From NCBI GenBank assembly GCA_003952965.2, contig CM025855.1:16726460-16790459 (forward strand): DNA of 64,000 nucleotides, read 5' to 3'. This stretch comes from Morella rubra (Eukaryota > Streptophyta > Magnoliopsida > Fagales > Myricaceae). A program made the position numbers and the translations under genes. The notes below the pieces were generated by a model that did no database searches, was not told the origin of the DNA, and saw only the letters and a program-made list of their open reading frames with translations. Position 1 is the stretch's first letter. Each line of letters begins with the position of its first letter. This document shows positions 12,576 through 22,948 of this stretch, piece by piece.

Positions 12576-12635
12576 ATGGCTGCTTCAAACGACTTCGTTT
12601 CCGTCGATATGGAGAAGGTCTATCTCGGTGGGGAG
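12576..12635 (+). CDS. Candidate orphan first exon (NDRG/NDL-like) or leader exon of the PPR gene
   Basis: An ATG in good context (GCGGCCATGGCT) opens 20 codons, with FVSVDMEKVYLGG, ending exactly at GGGGAG|GTTCGG, a plausible donor in phase 0. The peptide resembles the first exon of plant NDR/NDL (N-myc downregulated-like) proteins, where an xVSVDxxxxYLGGK start precedes intron 1. No second NDL exon was found in the following 6 kb. Alternatively this is the 5' UTR exon of the PPR gene: the nearest matching acceptor (AACTGCAG, exon from 14039) would join it to a frame that stops at once (CTC TAG), making it an upstream ORF. The sequence does not decide between these. Confidence 0.35.
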
Positions 12636-14038
12636 GTTCGGTTTCTTTTTCTTTTCCCCTTTTTTTGTTTACTACGAATCGATTTCAAACGCTTTTTTTC
12701 TTTTTTGTTTGCATTCTGCCATGACTGGTTTTAAAGGTTGTAAAATCCATCTTCATTCTTTTGGTTTCTAGTACTTTGTTATGCTGCATTTGATTGAATT
12801 GGTCGTGGTTGATGCCCTGTTGGGTAGCTGATAAAGGTTGGAGAACGAATGGGAGCTAATATTTGTCAATTTTTTTGTTATTTTCTAAAGCATCAAAGAG
12901 TGAACACCGTTAATTTTTCTTTTTTATTTCTTTCTTGACAAAATGATGGGTCAGGGTTTTCTTAACTTACTGAAAGATTTGATTTTGGCGTGTTGAAGGT
13001 TCGGAAATGGTGATTTTCCAATCTGTGGATTTTTCTAGTAAACAAATTTTTTTGTGATATTTACCAGTATGAGAAGTGGTTCTTTCCATTTACGGTTCTT
13101 TGCAAATTTTTCCAAGGTCACAAATCCATTCTTCTGGTGAAGCAGTTGACGCAGTTTTCCTTGGACGAAAGTTATTTTTTCATCCTTTAATCTTGTCCAC
13201 TTCTGTGCATCTTTATATAAAATTGCTAAATGCATATGTTCGAGTGGATAGTTTTGTACATGATGATTTATAGACTTTCCTTGGATCTTTCCAGTATTCA
13301 ATAGGAATTTTGTTTTGGGAATATTCTCTTTTCTTGTTATTCTGTGTTCTTGTTTATAGATTTATTTTGGGATGAAATTCTGTTTTTTATGATGCTCTTT
13401 AGCGTAATAGAAATTGCATCCTTTGATGAGCTCATTCTTTGGATCAAATTGTATTACAGATTGAAGAAATCTAAGCTATTCCTTTCTCCTTTTGATTTTC
13501 TTTTTATTATATATAGAAGTCTAGTTGTTTCTCGATGTTTCATTTTGTCCCCATATTTTTTATTAGTAGTTTGGATCAACTGTCATCCTCTTTCTATCTT
13601 CAAAGAAAAGAATACAATGATTGAAATCTGGAATTACTCATTTGTTTCATCTACCTTTTGGGAAAGTTATATCCTTATAATGTGGCAAGATACACTAGGC
13701 TGTCTGAAAAGGGGTAGACGCACATGGGGAAGCCCTTTCTGGAAATTAAATTCTCTGGATAAAGCTGGCGTTTAACCCTTACTTGAGGGACATATATAGA
13801 TACCAACCAATTCCTCTTATTGTAAACAATCAAAACTGTTATGGTGATGGAACAGTAATAAAGTTCATCTCTTTTATTAATTCTTGGAATTGTAGCTCAA
13901 CATGGTTATTTGCAAGTACCATATCCTGGTTGCTTTCTTTAGTTGTAGTTGGCAATGCTTTTTTCCTACACTGTTGATGCTCTTTCGGTTGTGTGATAAA
14001 TGATTTTGATGATTAAGGATATTGTTTCAAAACTGCAG
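12636..14038 (+). other. Presumed intron between leader exon and PPR coding exon
   Basis: T-rich on the plus strand, as expected for a plant intron, flanked by GT (12636) and CTGCAG (to 14038). No domain is recognised inside; the 143-codon open frame near 13344-13775 is a low-complexity, hydrophobic by-product of T-richness. Confidence 0.4.
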
Positions 14039-14049
14039 CTCTAGTTCTA

Positions 14050-14055
14050 ATGTGA
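14050..14055 (+). promoter_or_regulatory. Start-stop minimal uORF overlapping the PPR start
   Basis: The bases ATGTGATGG place an out-of-frame ATG (14050) directly against TGA (14053-14055), whose final A is the first base of the real ATG at 14055. A minimal start-stop uORF can stall or reload ribosomes. Whether the mRNA includes 14050 depends on the real transcription start. Confidence 0.45.
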
Positions 14056-17018
14056 TGGAATGCGACATTATTGCTCCGAGGATGCGTAGCCCACCTCCTA
14101 GTTTTCGATTTCCGTTCTCGACTAAGTTCCATACCAATGCGAAGCCCTTGTTGTTTTCAACCCGGTTGAATTCATCAGCTTGTGCTGCTTTACATGTTGC
14201 AGAACTGAACCCCACTAGTGATTCAGATTTCTCAAATACCCAAAACTCGCACAGTGATGACAGATTTTGGAGGGAACCTGGAAAATCTACTATTCTATAT
14301 AGGCATAGTTTGGTTTTATCAGTGGAGAAGTTTGAAAACAAAGTTAAAGGTAGACCACTGAATTTGGATAGTAAGGAGAGGTTAAAACGTTATTCTGGGC
14401 TGCTGCGTACTTGTGCTTCGACTGGGTTTCTGAATGAGGGAAGGGCCATCCATGGGCAGGTAATCAAGAGTGGGATGAACCCAGATTGTCATTTGTGGGT
14501 TTCGTTGGTTAATGCTTATGCAAAATGCGGGAGCCCCATGTATGCGCGTCGAGTGCTTGATGAGATGCCTGAACAGGATGTTGTGGCTTGGACTGCATTG
14601 ATACAAGGTGTAGTGGGTGAAGGATATGGCAGAGAGGGTGTTCATTTGTTTTGTGAGATGAAGAAAGAAGGTGTGAGGCCTAACGAGTTCACGTTGGCTA
14701 CAGGGTTGAAAGCTTGTGCTGTGTGCATGGATGTGAATTTTGGTAAGCAGGTGCATGCAGAAGCACTCAAAATTGGTTACTTCTTGGATTTGTTCGTTGG
14801 ATCAGCTCTTGTTGACCTTTATGCGAAATGTGGTGAGATGGAACTCGCAAATAGTGTATTTTTTTGCATGCCAAAGCAGAGTGACGTCTCGTGGAATGCC
14901 TTGCTTAATGGTTATGCTCAAGTGGGTTTTGGGAAAGAAGCATTGAAACTCTTTTGTAGAATGAGAGAATCTGAAATGAAGTTTAGCAAGTTTACCTTGT
15001 CTACTATCCTCAAGGGTTGCGTGGCCTCAGGGAATTTGAGAGAAGGCCAAGCTGTGCATTCTGTGGCAATCAAAATGGGGTGTGAACTAGATGAATTTTT
15101 AGGATGTAGTCTTGTAGATATGTATTCAAAGTGTGGGCTGGCATACGATGCACTAAAAGCATTTCAACAAATCAAAGATCCTGATGTAGTAGCCTGGAGT
15201 GCGATGATCACTTGCATGGATCAACAAGGTCATAGCCAAGAAGCAGCTGAGTTATTTTGGTTGATGAGACATTCGGTTGTCCAACCAAACCAGTTTAGCT
15301 TTGCGAGTCTTGTTAGTGCTGCCACTGATTTGGAATACCTGCAGTATGGTGAAAGCCTTCATGCTTGTATATGCAAGTACGGGTTTGAAACTGAAATGTC
15401 AGTAAGTAATGCCTTAATTACTATGTACATGAAAAATGGATGTCCACAAAGTGGTGCCCTGGTGTTTGAGGCAATGACAGATCATGATTTGGTTTCGTGG
15501 AATGCTCTTTTATCTGGTTGCCATGGCTTTGAATCTTCAGATCTTGGACAAAGAATCTTCTATCAGATGCTTGAAAAAGGTTTCATGCCAAACATATACA
15601 CGTACATCAGTGTGTTAAGGTCGTGTTCAAGCCTCTCCGATATTGGCTTTGGAAGGCAAGTGCATGCCCTTATCATTAAAGCCAGCCTTGATGGTAATGA
15701 TTTTGTTGGGACAACTCTTGTGGACATGTATGCCAAAAGCAAATGCTTGGAAGATGCAGATGTAGTTTTCAATAGGTTGATTAATCGAGACCTCTTTGCT
15801 TGGACTGTCATCATAACTGGTGATGCACAAAATGATCGAGCAGAGAAGGCTATTAAGTGCTTCAGTTTGATGCAACAAGAAGGTGTAAAGCCCAATGAGT
15901 TTACTATTTCTGGCTGTTTAGGTGGTTGCTCCCATATAGCTGCCCTGGAAACTGGGCAGCAGCTTCATTCTATGGCAATTAAGGCTGGACAGTTTGGTGA
16001 TGTTTTTGTTTCGAGTGCACTTGTTGATATGTATGCAAAATGTGGGTGCTTAGAAGATGCTGAAGCTGTTTTTGAGGTCTTGGTTTTACGGGATGTTGTA
16101 GCATGGAACACAATGATATGTGGATACTCGCATCATGGACGTGGACAGAAAGCTCTTGAAACTTTTTGGAAAATGTTAGATAAAGGTTCCATGCCAGATG
16201 CAATTACCTTCTTAGGTGTTCTTTCTGCATGTAGCCACATGGGTTTAGTTGAAGAAGGGAAAAAACAGTTTGACTCGCTGAGCAAAGTTTTTGGGCTTAC
16301 TCCTACAGTTGAGCATTATGCTTGTATGATTGATATTCTTGGTCGGGCTGGAAAATTTGATGAGGTCGAAGACTTTATCGAGGAGATGAAGCTAACACCA
16401 CATGCGCTGATTTGGGAGACTGTTCTTGGGGCTTGTAAAATCCATGGAAATATGGAGTTTGGGGAAAAAGCTGCAGAGAAACTTTTTGAGCTTAAACCTG
16501 AGATTGATTCCAATTATATATTGCTGTCAAATATTTTTGCAGCCAAAGGTAGGTGGGATGATGTCAGAAGAATCAGGATGTTGATGTCCAGTCAGGGTGT
16601 TAAGAAGGAACCTGGATGTAGCTGGGTAGAGATCCATGGTCAAGTCCACATCTTTGTATCTCAAGATGCTTCACATCCAAAAATCAAAGATGTATATTTA
16701 AAATTAGAAGAGCTGGGCCAAAAACTAATTGCAGTCGGTTATGTCCCAAAAACGGAACATGTACTACATGCTGTCTCTGAGAGAGAGAAAAAGGAACATC
16801 TGAATCACCATAGTGAAAGGTTGGCTGTTGCTTTTGCCCTCATAAGCAGCAATTCCGTAAGGACGATTAGAATTTTCAAAAACCTACGCATCTGCGAAGA
16901 CTGCCATGATGTTATGAAGTTCATCTCAGAAATCACAAATCGGGAAATAGTTATTCGTGACCTTAATCGGTTCCACCACTTTAAGGACGGAACTTGCTCC
17001 TGTCAGGATTATTGGTGA
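14055..17018 (+). CDS. PLS-class pentatricopeptide repeat protein with DYW domain
   Basis: Encodes 987 aa without introns. The first in-frame ATG is 14055; the frame is open further upstream but only from a TTG at 14022. The first ~80 residues are rich in Ser, Arg and Phe with few acids (SFRFPFSTKFHTNAKP), consistent with a plastid or mitochondrial transit peptide. From about residue 115 a long array of P, L and S repeats follows (VVAWTALIQG, LVDMYAKCG, PDAITFLGVLSACSH recur), then E motifs, the PG box KKEPGCSWVEI, and a complete C-terminal DYW domain: H919-S-E921, C947-x2-C950-H951, HHF (974-976), C981-S-C983 and terminal DYW. These are the zinc-binding and deaminase residues used for C-to-U editing of organelle transcripts. 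The target site is unknown and I cannot assign an orthologue name. Confidence 0.95.
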   Translation: MECDIIAPRMRSPPPSFRFPFSTKFHTNAKPLLFSTRLNSSACAALHVAELNPTSDSDFSNTQNSHSDDRFWREPGKSTILYRHSLVLSVEKFENKVKGRPLNLDSKERLKRYSGLLRTCASTGFLNEGRAIHGQVIKSGMNPDCHLWVSLVNAYAKCGSPMYARRVLDEMPEQDVVAWTALIQGVVGEGYGREGVHLFCEMKKEGVRPNEFTLATGLKACAVCMDVNFGKQVHAEALKIGYFLDLFVGSALVDLYAKCGEMELANSVFFCMPKQSDVSWNALLNGYAQVGFGKEALKLFCRMRESEMKFSKFTLSTILKGCVASGNLREGQAVHSVAIKMGCELDEFLGCSLVDMYSKCGLAYDALKAFQQIKDPDVVAWSAMITCMDQQGHSQEAAELFWLMRHSVVQPNQFSFASLVSAATDLEYLQYGESLHACICKYGFETEMSVSNALITMYMKNGCPQSGALVFEAMTDHDLVSWNALLSGCHGFESSDLGQRIFYQMLEKGFMPNIYTYISVLRSCSSLSDIGFGRQVHALIIKASLDGNDFVGTTLVDMYAKSKCLEDADVVFNRLINRDLFAWTVIITGDAQNDRAEKAIKCFSLMQQEGVKPNEFTISGCLGGCSHIAALETGQQLHSMAIKAGQFGDVFVSSALVDMYAKCGCLEDAEAVFEVLVLRDVVAWNTMICGYSHHGRGQKALETFWKMLDKGSMPDAITFLGVLSACSHMGLVEEGKKQFDSLSKVFGLTPTVEHYACMIDILGRAGKFDEVEDFIEEMKLTPHALIWETVLGACKIHGNMEFGEKAAEKLFELKPEIDSNYILLSNIFAAKGRWDDVRRIRMLMSSQGVKKEPGCSWVEIHGQVHIFVSQDASHPKIKDVYLKLEELGQKLIAVGYVPKTEHVLHAVSEREKKEHLNHHSERLAVAFALISSNSVRTIRIFKNLRICEDCHDVMKFISEITNREIVIRDLNRFHHFKDGTCSCQDYW

Positions 17019-17399
17019 TTTGGAGGTGTTCAGCAAGTTGACCTGCACCTGAAGTAACCATACTCTTTTGGCAGGTGCTAGTATCCAGGGCAAAAAAATT
17101 TAAGACTGGCAATCCAGGTAATTGTTCTATATGAATTGAATATTTCATGTCAAACCCCACATAAATGTATAGATCTACCCTCCAAACCAAACAAAAAATG
17201 AATGAAAGAAACATGTACATATGCATGTACTAACCAAAGATTACATTTGAAATACTATTGATATCCATGTGAACTTGTTATACTCTATCCAGGCTCAAAA
17301 TCCAGATGAAGCTCCTAGGTTAATTGAAGCCAAATATTGGTAATGCCAATATTGTTGCCTTCCTCGCTGCATGTTCCATCTGAGAGTGACTTGTCCTGA
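17019..17399 (+). other. PPR 3' UTR / downstream interval
   Basis: Immediately downstream of the PPR stop. No second coding frame is recognisable; probably 3' UTR at first, then intergenic. No clear polyadenylation consensus was identified. Confidence 0.4.
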
Positions 17400-18700
17400 T
17401 ACAGAAGTCTTTGGATTGGACTGATGGGACAAATTGGAAGGTACAAATGCCTCTGGTTTTACAGAAGTCTGAATGCGTCTACAATGTAAATTCTTACCCC
17501 AATTATTTTCTTTTCCTTTTGTATGAGACGTTTCCCCGCTTCATTGGAGCCTTTTTATATGATATTTATGTAGGCTGCTGCTGCTGTTTTGTTTTCTCTT
17601 GATGCAAATGTTATTCTCAGAGCATGGTTAGCACTTAATTTTTCATGCCAAGGTAATTTAATGTTTTTCTTAAGCATCCATATGCATGGACGAAATTCAG
17701 TTGCATATACACTCTTGTTAGATGTGGTTTTGCCTATTGCTTTTCCACAGAAGGGATATAGGTCCAATATATTTGCATTCTCTCAAAAGAACAAATATGT
17801 ATTGCCAAGACTTCATTGATTTAAGTCTCTGTAAATGGTGTAGATTGAAGATTGACTTGTATTAATACGCTGAAGTTGACAGAATTTCACTCAGAGTAGA
17901 CAACAACTCTGACATTTGACGTGTAATTGATGGCAAAGATGAACAGAGGGAAAGAGCAAACTCTGACAGCGTGCTACAAACTGCTGTTGAGTTCAAGAAG
18001 AAACATGCTTGGTGTATAGGCCGTCTGAAGTTGTAAAGTTGTGTGTGGATCTTGCAAGTGGTGCTGTAGACAATTATGTTCAGGTATGTGCTGTACAATG
18101 TGGTGTCACCACCCTTTTTGCAAGTCCCCAACGACAATGACATGACCCATGTTTGCAGAGTCGTTTCTTTGGACTGAGGGGTCAAAGTGAGGTCCAAATG
18201 CTTTTTATAGAAGTCGGAACACCTTCACCATGTATCTTCTTACACCACATCTTTTTTGTTTTTGTTTTTTTGTTTGTTCAGATGTTCTTCCCTTTGTTGC
18301 AATTCTATATGATGTCTTTAGAGGGTCTGCTTATGTTCTGAAGTCTTTTGGCTCAAATTTATTTAAGCATTCATTTGCAGATGATAGGACATGCATATAA
18401 ACTCTTTAAGTAGATGTAGTTTTGCCCATTGATTTTCCACAACAGGGCACAAACCAATCTGTATTCATTTTCTTAAGAGTACAGCCATGTGGTAGCAAAT
18501 CTTCGTCAATTTAAGGTTCTGTGAACTGTGTGGATGGAAAATGTGAATTTTATGCTTTTCTAGAGTTTACTTTGCTCTGATTAAACAACCTCTCTGACAG
18601 TAAACATGGATTCGGTGGTCTGATGAACGAAGAGAGAAGACAGCAAGCTCCAACTACATTAAAAACTGCTTTGGAGTTCAGGAAGAAACTGTGGTTGTGC
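17400..18700 (+). repeat. Diverged tandem duplication, units about 17400-18010 and 18160-18700
   Basis: Block order is shared: TTTGGATTGGACTGATGGG / TTTGGACTGAGGGGTC; TAGATGTGGTTTTGCCTATTG / TAGATGTAGTTTTGCCCATTG; TTTCCACAGAAGGG / TTTCCACAACAGGG; AAACTGCTGTTGAGTTCAAG / AAACTGCTTTGGAGTTCAGG. Substitutions and indels are many, so the duplication is old. Neither unit has a long open frame. Confidence 0.65.
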
Positions 18701-20076
18701 AGACTGAACTGAGAACTGTTTACTTCTTCCATGTGTTAGGGCATCCAAGACTATTTGCAATCGTGCTTCAATTTTGATAGTGGCTTGATCCGAGTTCAAT
18801 GAGTAAAGCTTCCCCAGGCACGGGGAATTATCCTCCTTTCTTCCTTCCCCACTTCGGCAGACTCTGTTTCAATCTTTGATATAAGAAACATGTCTATGGG
18901 ACTCTCACCTCTTCGGTTGCATAATTTTAGGTACTCACAAGTGAAGAGTATTTACTCTGCGTGGTAAGATGCAATAGTGCTGCCAGTCATTCAGTTTTTG
19001 ATGCATCATTGAGGAGGATACACAATTAAGGGTACCTCATGGAGAGATGTCCAAATTGTTTCTTTTGTTTATGTTTTTCCCTAATTTCTGTACCTTGTTG
19101 AAACCTTAATTCTGTTAAATTTCAATTTTCGATTATATTCAAATATAAAATTAATTATTTCATAATTGGGATTTGAGAAAGTATTATAATATTATTTTTG
19201 TCCATTGCCTTGTATAAAGCGTCTGTGTTTCTGTAACTCATGGAATAGGGACTTGTTTTGGAGGACAAAGGGGTAGACGTTTCTGATTCTGCCAGTTCGG
19301 TTGGACGTTGACTGATCATTCCAAAAAATGCAGAAGTTCTACAAGAAAATGCACTTTGGGTGATGATGGATAAAAAAAAAAAAAACATTATTACTTAAGC
19401 TTTATCCAATGAGTACATGACTTCTGGATGATGTTCGTGTACTCCACAAGTACGGATTCTTAACTTTCAATGGGTTAGAAACACCTTGATATAATTAATT
19501 AAACACTAAAAAAGACCGTGACATACGATATGAAAGAGGAACATTGTGCAAGATTGTCAACTTTCAATGGATCGATGATTAAGTGATAAAAATAGGTTAG
19601 ATAAAGTGCTAAAATGCCTTAGTGTGACAGATTAACAAAGAGATTCTGAAAAGGCTTGAAATTAATGTAAGTTGCAATTTTTGTGCTTAAAAAGAGTATA
19701 ATAACCATTATTTATCTTGGGCCAAATGAGACACTTGCTTCATCCTTTGGGCTAGAGTCTTTTAGGAACTTTAATGTCAAGGTCTTTGTGGCCCATTCAC
19801 TAACACTTTCTCAATGTTGCAGGAGGGCATTTTTGTCCACAAAAATGAGCATTCACGTTAAGTTGAAAGGAGCTGAAGATTTGAGGCAAATAAGGAAAAA
19901 AGAAAAAAGAAAAAGAAATCTGTTGCAATTTGGGGGGAGGCCGTTGACCAAAGCATGAAGGAGAACAAAAGAAAGGGTACTGCGTGTGGAAAAATTCAGA
20001 GCTGCCCACTTTTCGATTATAGCCTCTCGACCATATTGGGAGAGGGGGTGGTTGTTTTTGTAGTATTTTTTTCTTT
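18701..20076. other. Gene-less interval
   Basis: AT-rich with no domain-bearing frame. One A run (19369-19384 region) and pyrimidine-rich stretches are the only notable features. Confidence 0.4.
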
Positions 20077-20238
20077 CCCCTTTTTTTCAACACTCCTTGC
20101 TACTGGGTTTACCTTGCATCGATTTGAGGTTGTAAATAGAAAATAGAACATCTTCATCCCCATCAATTTCTTTTCCCTTTTTTTCAACACTCCTTCCATC
20201 GATTCGAGGTTGTAAATTGATGGAGATGTTCTATTTTC
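20077..20238. repeat. Local direct repeat combined with hairpin
   Basis: CCTTTTTTTCAACACTCCTT and CGATT(T/C)GAGGTTGTAAAT occur twice (20077-20137 and 20174-20217). GAAAATAGAACATCTTCATC (20139) pairs with GATGGAGATGTTCTATTTTC (20219-20238). The mixture of direct and inverted copies over 160 bp looks like a template-switch rearrangement. Confidence 0.65.
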
Positions 20239-20392
20239 AATTTCATTGTCGTTCATCATTTAGAGAGACGATTTTCGTTTGAAAATTGTTGAAATTCTTA
20301 GAATGGGTATGTAGTAGACTATTAGCGCAATCTACTCCGTTTATGGGTAAGGTTTCAATCCAAGTCCAAATCATTCTAATATGTTGAAATGG

Positions 20393-20620
20393 CATTCATA
20401 TCTCAGTCAACAATTGTTAGTAATGAACATGAAAAAAAAATACACTACTTACAAACAAAAGATCCACCAGATACTATCTAGTTTCCTCTGGAACCTTTGA
20501 CGAGCTTTCGCACCACACCGGAGCATTAACACAAATGAGACTCCCAATTTTCGAAGAGAGCTGGGCAGCACCGTCTCATTCACCACCGATCACACTCTTG
20601 GGAATATGCACTTGAATCTT
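20393..20620. repeat. ~220-bp direct repeat, copy 1
   Basis: Matches 21860-22097 (ACAAAAGATCCACCAGATA / ACAAAAGATCCATCAGATA; GCACTTGAATCT at both ends). The copies flank the En/Spm transposase fragment. Confidence 0.7.
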
Positions 20621-20968
20621 CCCAAATACTGCTTGTGTCTTATATGAATTATTGGCAATGAACATTGCCAAAAATTTTCTTAAGCTTGTTTTCTTTTTGC
20701 ATTTTAAAGATTTTTTAAAATAAAAAAAAAATGGCCAAAAAGTTTTAAAACATAAATTAAATTACTAATTCACTAACAGGCATCAATTGTAATGTTAAAT
20801 ATTTATTATTAAACACAGTATTTAAAAAATACCAAAAGTATTAAAATAAAATAGGAAATAAAACAGGACTATTAGTTAGGTCTAACCGCTTCATGACTTT
20901 ATTCAACTCTTTCTACAGCCTCGTCTCCATCTCTAGTCATAACTTGTTTTCTATTCGCGTTTGGCCTC

Positions 20969-21880
20969 CTACTGCACTCGAAAGAGACCTTCCATCTCTA
21001 CTTGCTTGGTAGCTAATTTTTCAATCTCCTTCTCCCTATTAGTTGCTTTGGCTTGCATCTCCTCGAGCTTTGACCGTTGTTGCTCTAATTGATGAGTGAT
21101 ATCAGCTGATACTGGAGCTAAAAAAGAAGTAATAAGAACTACCGCATGACCCAACTCGTGCACATATCCAACTTTCTTTCCCAGAACCTCGTTGTAGACT
21201 TCAAGCATAGTGAATAACTTCCCCTCCTATATGCATTGTTGCTGAAAAGCTTCCATCTTTTCCTGCATGTGCCCAAACCAATAAAAGAAACATACTTATG
21301 CTTTTTATTAGAAATAACAAATATAAAGCAACTAAAATAGACTTAGACTTAATTATAAAATTAAACACATACAAGATTTTCTCATGCAGCTTCTAACACT
21401 CACTTGCCTTTGGCATTTCTATATTTCTTCTTGTACAACTCGGCTCATCAAAACAAGGCAATTAAATATGCACTAATATTATATGAATTGAAAAAAAAAA
21501 TCGATAAAAAAAATAATAATAACACCATTTTCTCACAAAGTGCACAAAATTCGATTTTGTTTATTGATTTCACTTTTTCTCTGCAAAATAAAGAAATATA
21601 TAATTAAAAGAGACAACGAAAATAAAACAAGTCGAATAATTTACATACCTTAAACTCCTCACTAAAGAATAAATCCCAAACATTCGCCCAATGCACCATT
21701 GGTGTATCTACATGTGGATGTAGTTGTGCCTCCTCTTTGGTACCCCAACTTGGCACATGTGGAAGCGGCACTTATGCTATCGTTAAGTAGAGGCCATTGT
21801 CCCCTGAACCATCCTAACAACCTTAAGACTTGGTAATCCAGATCAAAATCATCCTGATATGCTGAAATCACATTCATTTT
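20969..21880 (-). pseudogene. En/Spm (CACTA) transposase-associated ORF fragment
   Basis: Three minus-strand pieces fit the plant En/Spm transposase_24 family. An upstream piece (about 21850-21650) contains VPLPHVPSWGTKEE and VHWANVWDLFFSEEFK, then a GT donor. A small piece lies near 21440-21370. A C-terminal exon (21280-20969) contains EVLGKKVGYVHELGHAVV followed by a coiled-coil stretch EKEIEKLATKQVEMEGL. The family helps bind CACTA ends. Frame breaks (a stop near 21237, frame changes in the upstream piece) make it a pseudogene. The whole lies between two 220-bp direct repeats and upstream of a CACTA terminus at 22948, so it is probably interior of a collapsed CACTA element. Confidence 0.6.
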
Positions 21881-22097
21881 TCACTCAAGAATTGTTAGAT
21901 AATGAACATGGAAAAACAAATACACTACTTACTAACAAAAGATCCATCAGATATTATCTACTTTCCTTCAGAACCTTTGACCAGCTTTAGTTACACGCTG
22001 GAGTATTAACATGAATGAGACTCCTAATTTCAAAGAGAGCTAGACAACACCGTCTCTTTCGTCACTGGCCACACCCTTAAAAATATGCACTTGAATC
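21860..22097. repeat. ~220-bp direct repeat, copy 2
   Basis: Second copy of 20393-20620. It is cut exactly at the terminus of the LTR fragment beginning at 22098. Confidence 0.7.
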
Positions 22098-22880
22098 TGT
22101 AATTCTCAGGATTAAGGCAACCTAAGAGGCCGAGGGGTGAATTGGGTTTCAAAACTAACCCTCAAAGATGTGTTTCCTAGCTACAAATTCTACAAAGATT
22201 ATCGATTGCAATAAGATTAATCACAAGTGATGGATAAAACAATTCCAAAGATACAATTTATATTTAATCAGGAAACTAATATCACAAAGTAAAGAAATAA
22301 GGGAAGAGAAACAAATACAAGTTTTTTAGATAGTTCAGCAAACTCTCTTACGTCCACCCCTCAATCTCCTTTTTCAAGCCTTGAGGTTTCTCCACTAAAC
22401 TCTCTTCAACCCAGGAAAATGTTTCTTTGCACATGAGCTTGAGAATAACCTCTTCAAGCCTCAAGAACGAGTTTGAGAACAACCCTTTCCAAACTCCTTC
22501 ATTCGATAAACAACCCTCACCGAAAGGAAACAAGAGAATCACTCTCTTAAAGGTATAGGTGGATGAACGAAATTACTTACTAAGACTCTTTTGGTAGAGT
22601 GGATATTACATGAAAAATTCTATCACATAGACTTCACACAATAACAAGGACGTGAAAATATTGATTATGTGTGAATGATGTGAGAAGCGGAATTCAAAAA
22701 GTTTTCATCACTCTTAGCCTTAGTAAATGATAAATGGTCATTTTGCAATATTTAAATAAGGCTTAGTGACGGTCTTAAATAGACATTATAAGAAAACTAG
22801 CCGTTTATAGCCGTTTGGGGTCAATCTGTAAAAAATCTCGTTGTATCGTTCAACCACTTACATCATCAGGTCGACCACTG
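22098..22880 (-). repeat. Truncated SIRE-like Copia LTR, relative of the LTR at 1189-2493
   Basis: Plus-strand reading begins TGTAATTCTCAGGATTAAGG, aligning with TGTAAATCCTAGGATTAAGG at 1189. Shared blocks include GGGTGAATTGGGTTTCAAAAC and AACAAGAGAATCACTCTCTT. Similarity runs to about GGTCGACCACTG and then stops; the last ~530 bp of the 1189-2493 LTR are absent and the text passes into a CACTA end. No gag or PBS flanks it. Confidence 0.7.
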
Positions 22881-22884
22881 ATAA

Positions 22885-22948
22885 GCGGGGAAAACCATAT
22901 TTTAAGTGACGAAAATTTTTGCTGATGAAGACCAAAATTGTTGTAGTG
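22885..22948. mobile_element. CACTA terminus fragment
   Basis: Ends ...CCAAAATTGTTGTAGTG; the minus strand reads CACTACAACAATTTTGG, a typical CACTA terminal inverted repeat, preceded by AAGTGACGAAAATTTTTGCT, similar to the TGACGAAA subterminal text of the element at 36453. The opposite terminus was not found. Confidence 0.6.

Noticed and set aside
14027-14341. Minus-strand open frame overlapping the PPR start (and others at 14382-14756, 15563-15895, 15979-16203)
   Set aside because: Antisense shadows of the PPR gene, with no domain.
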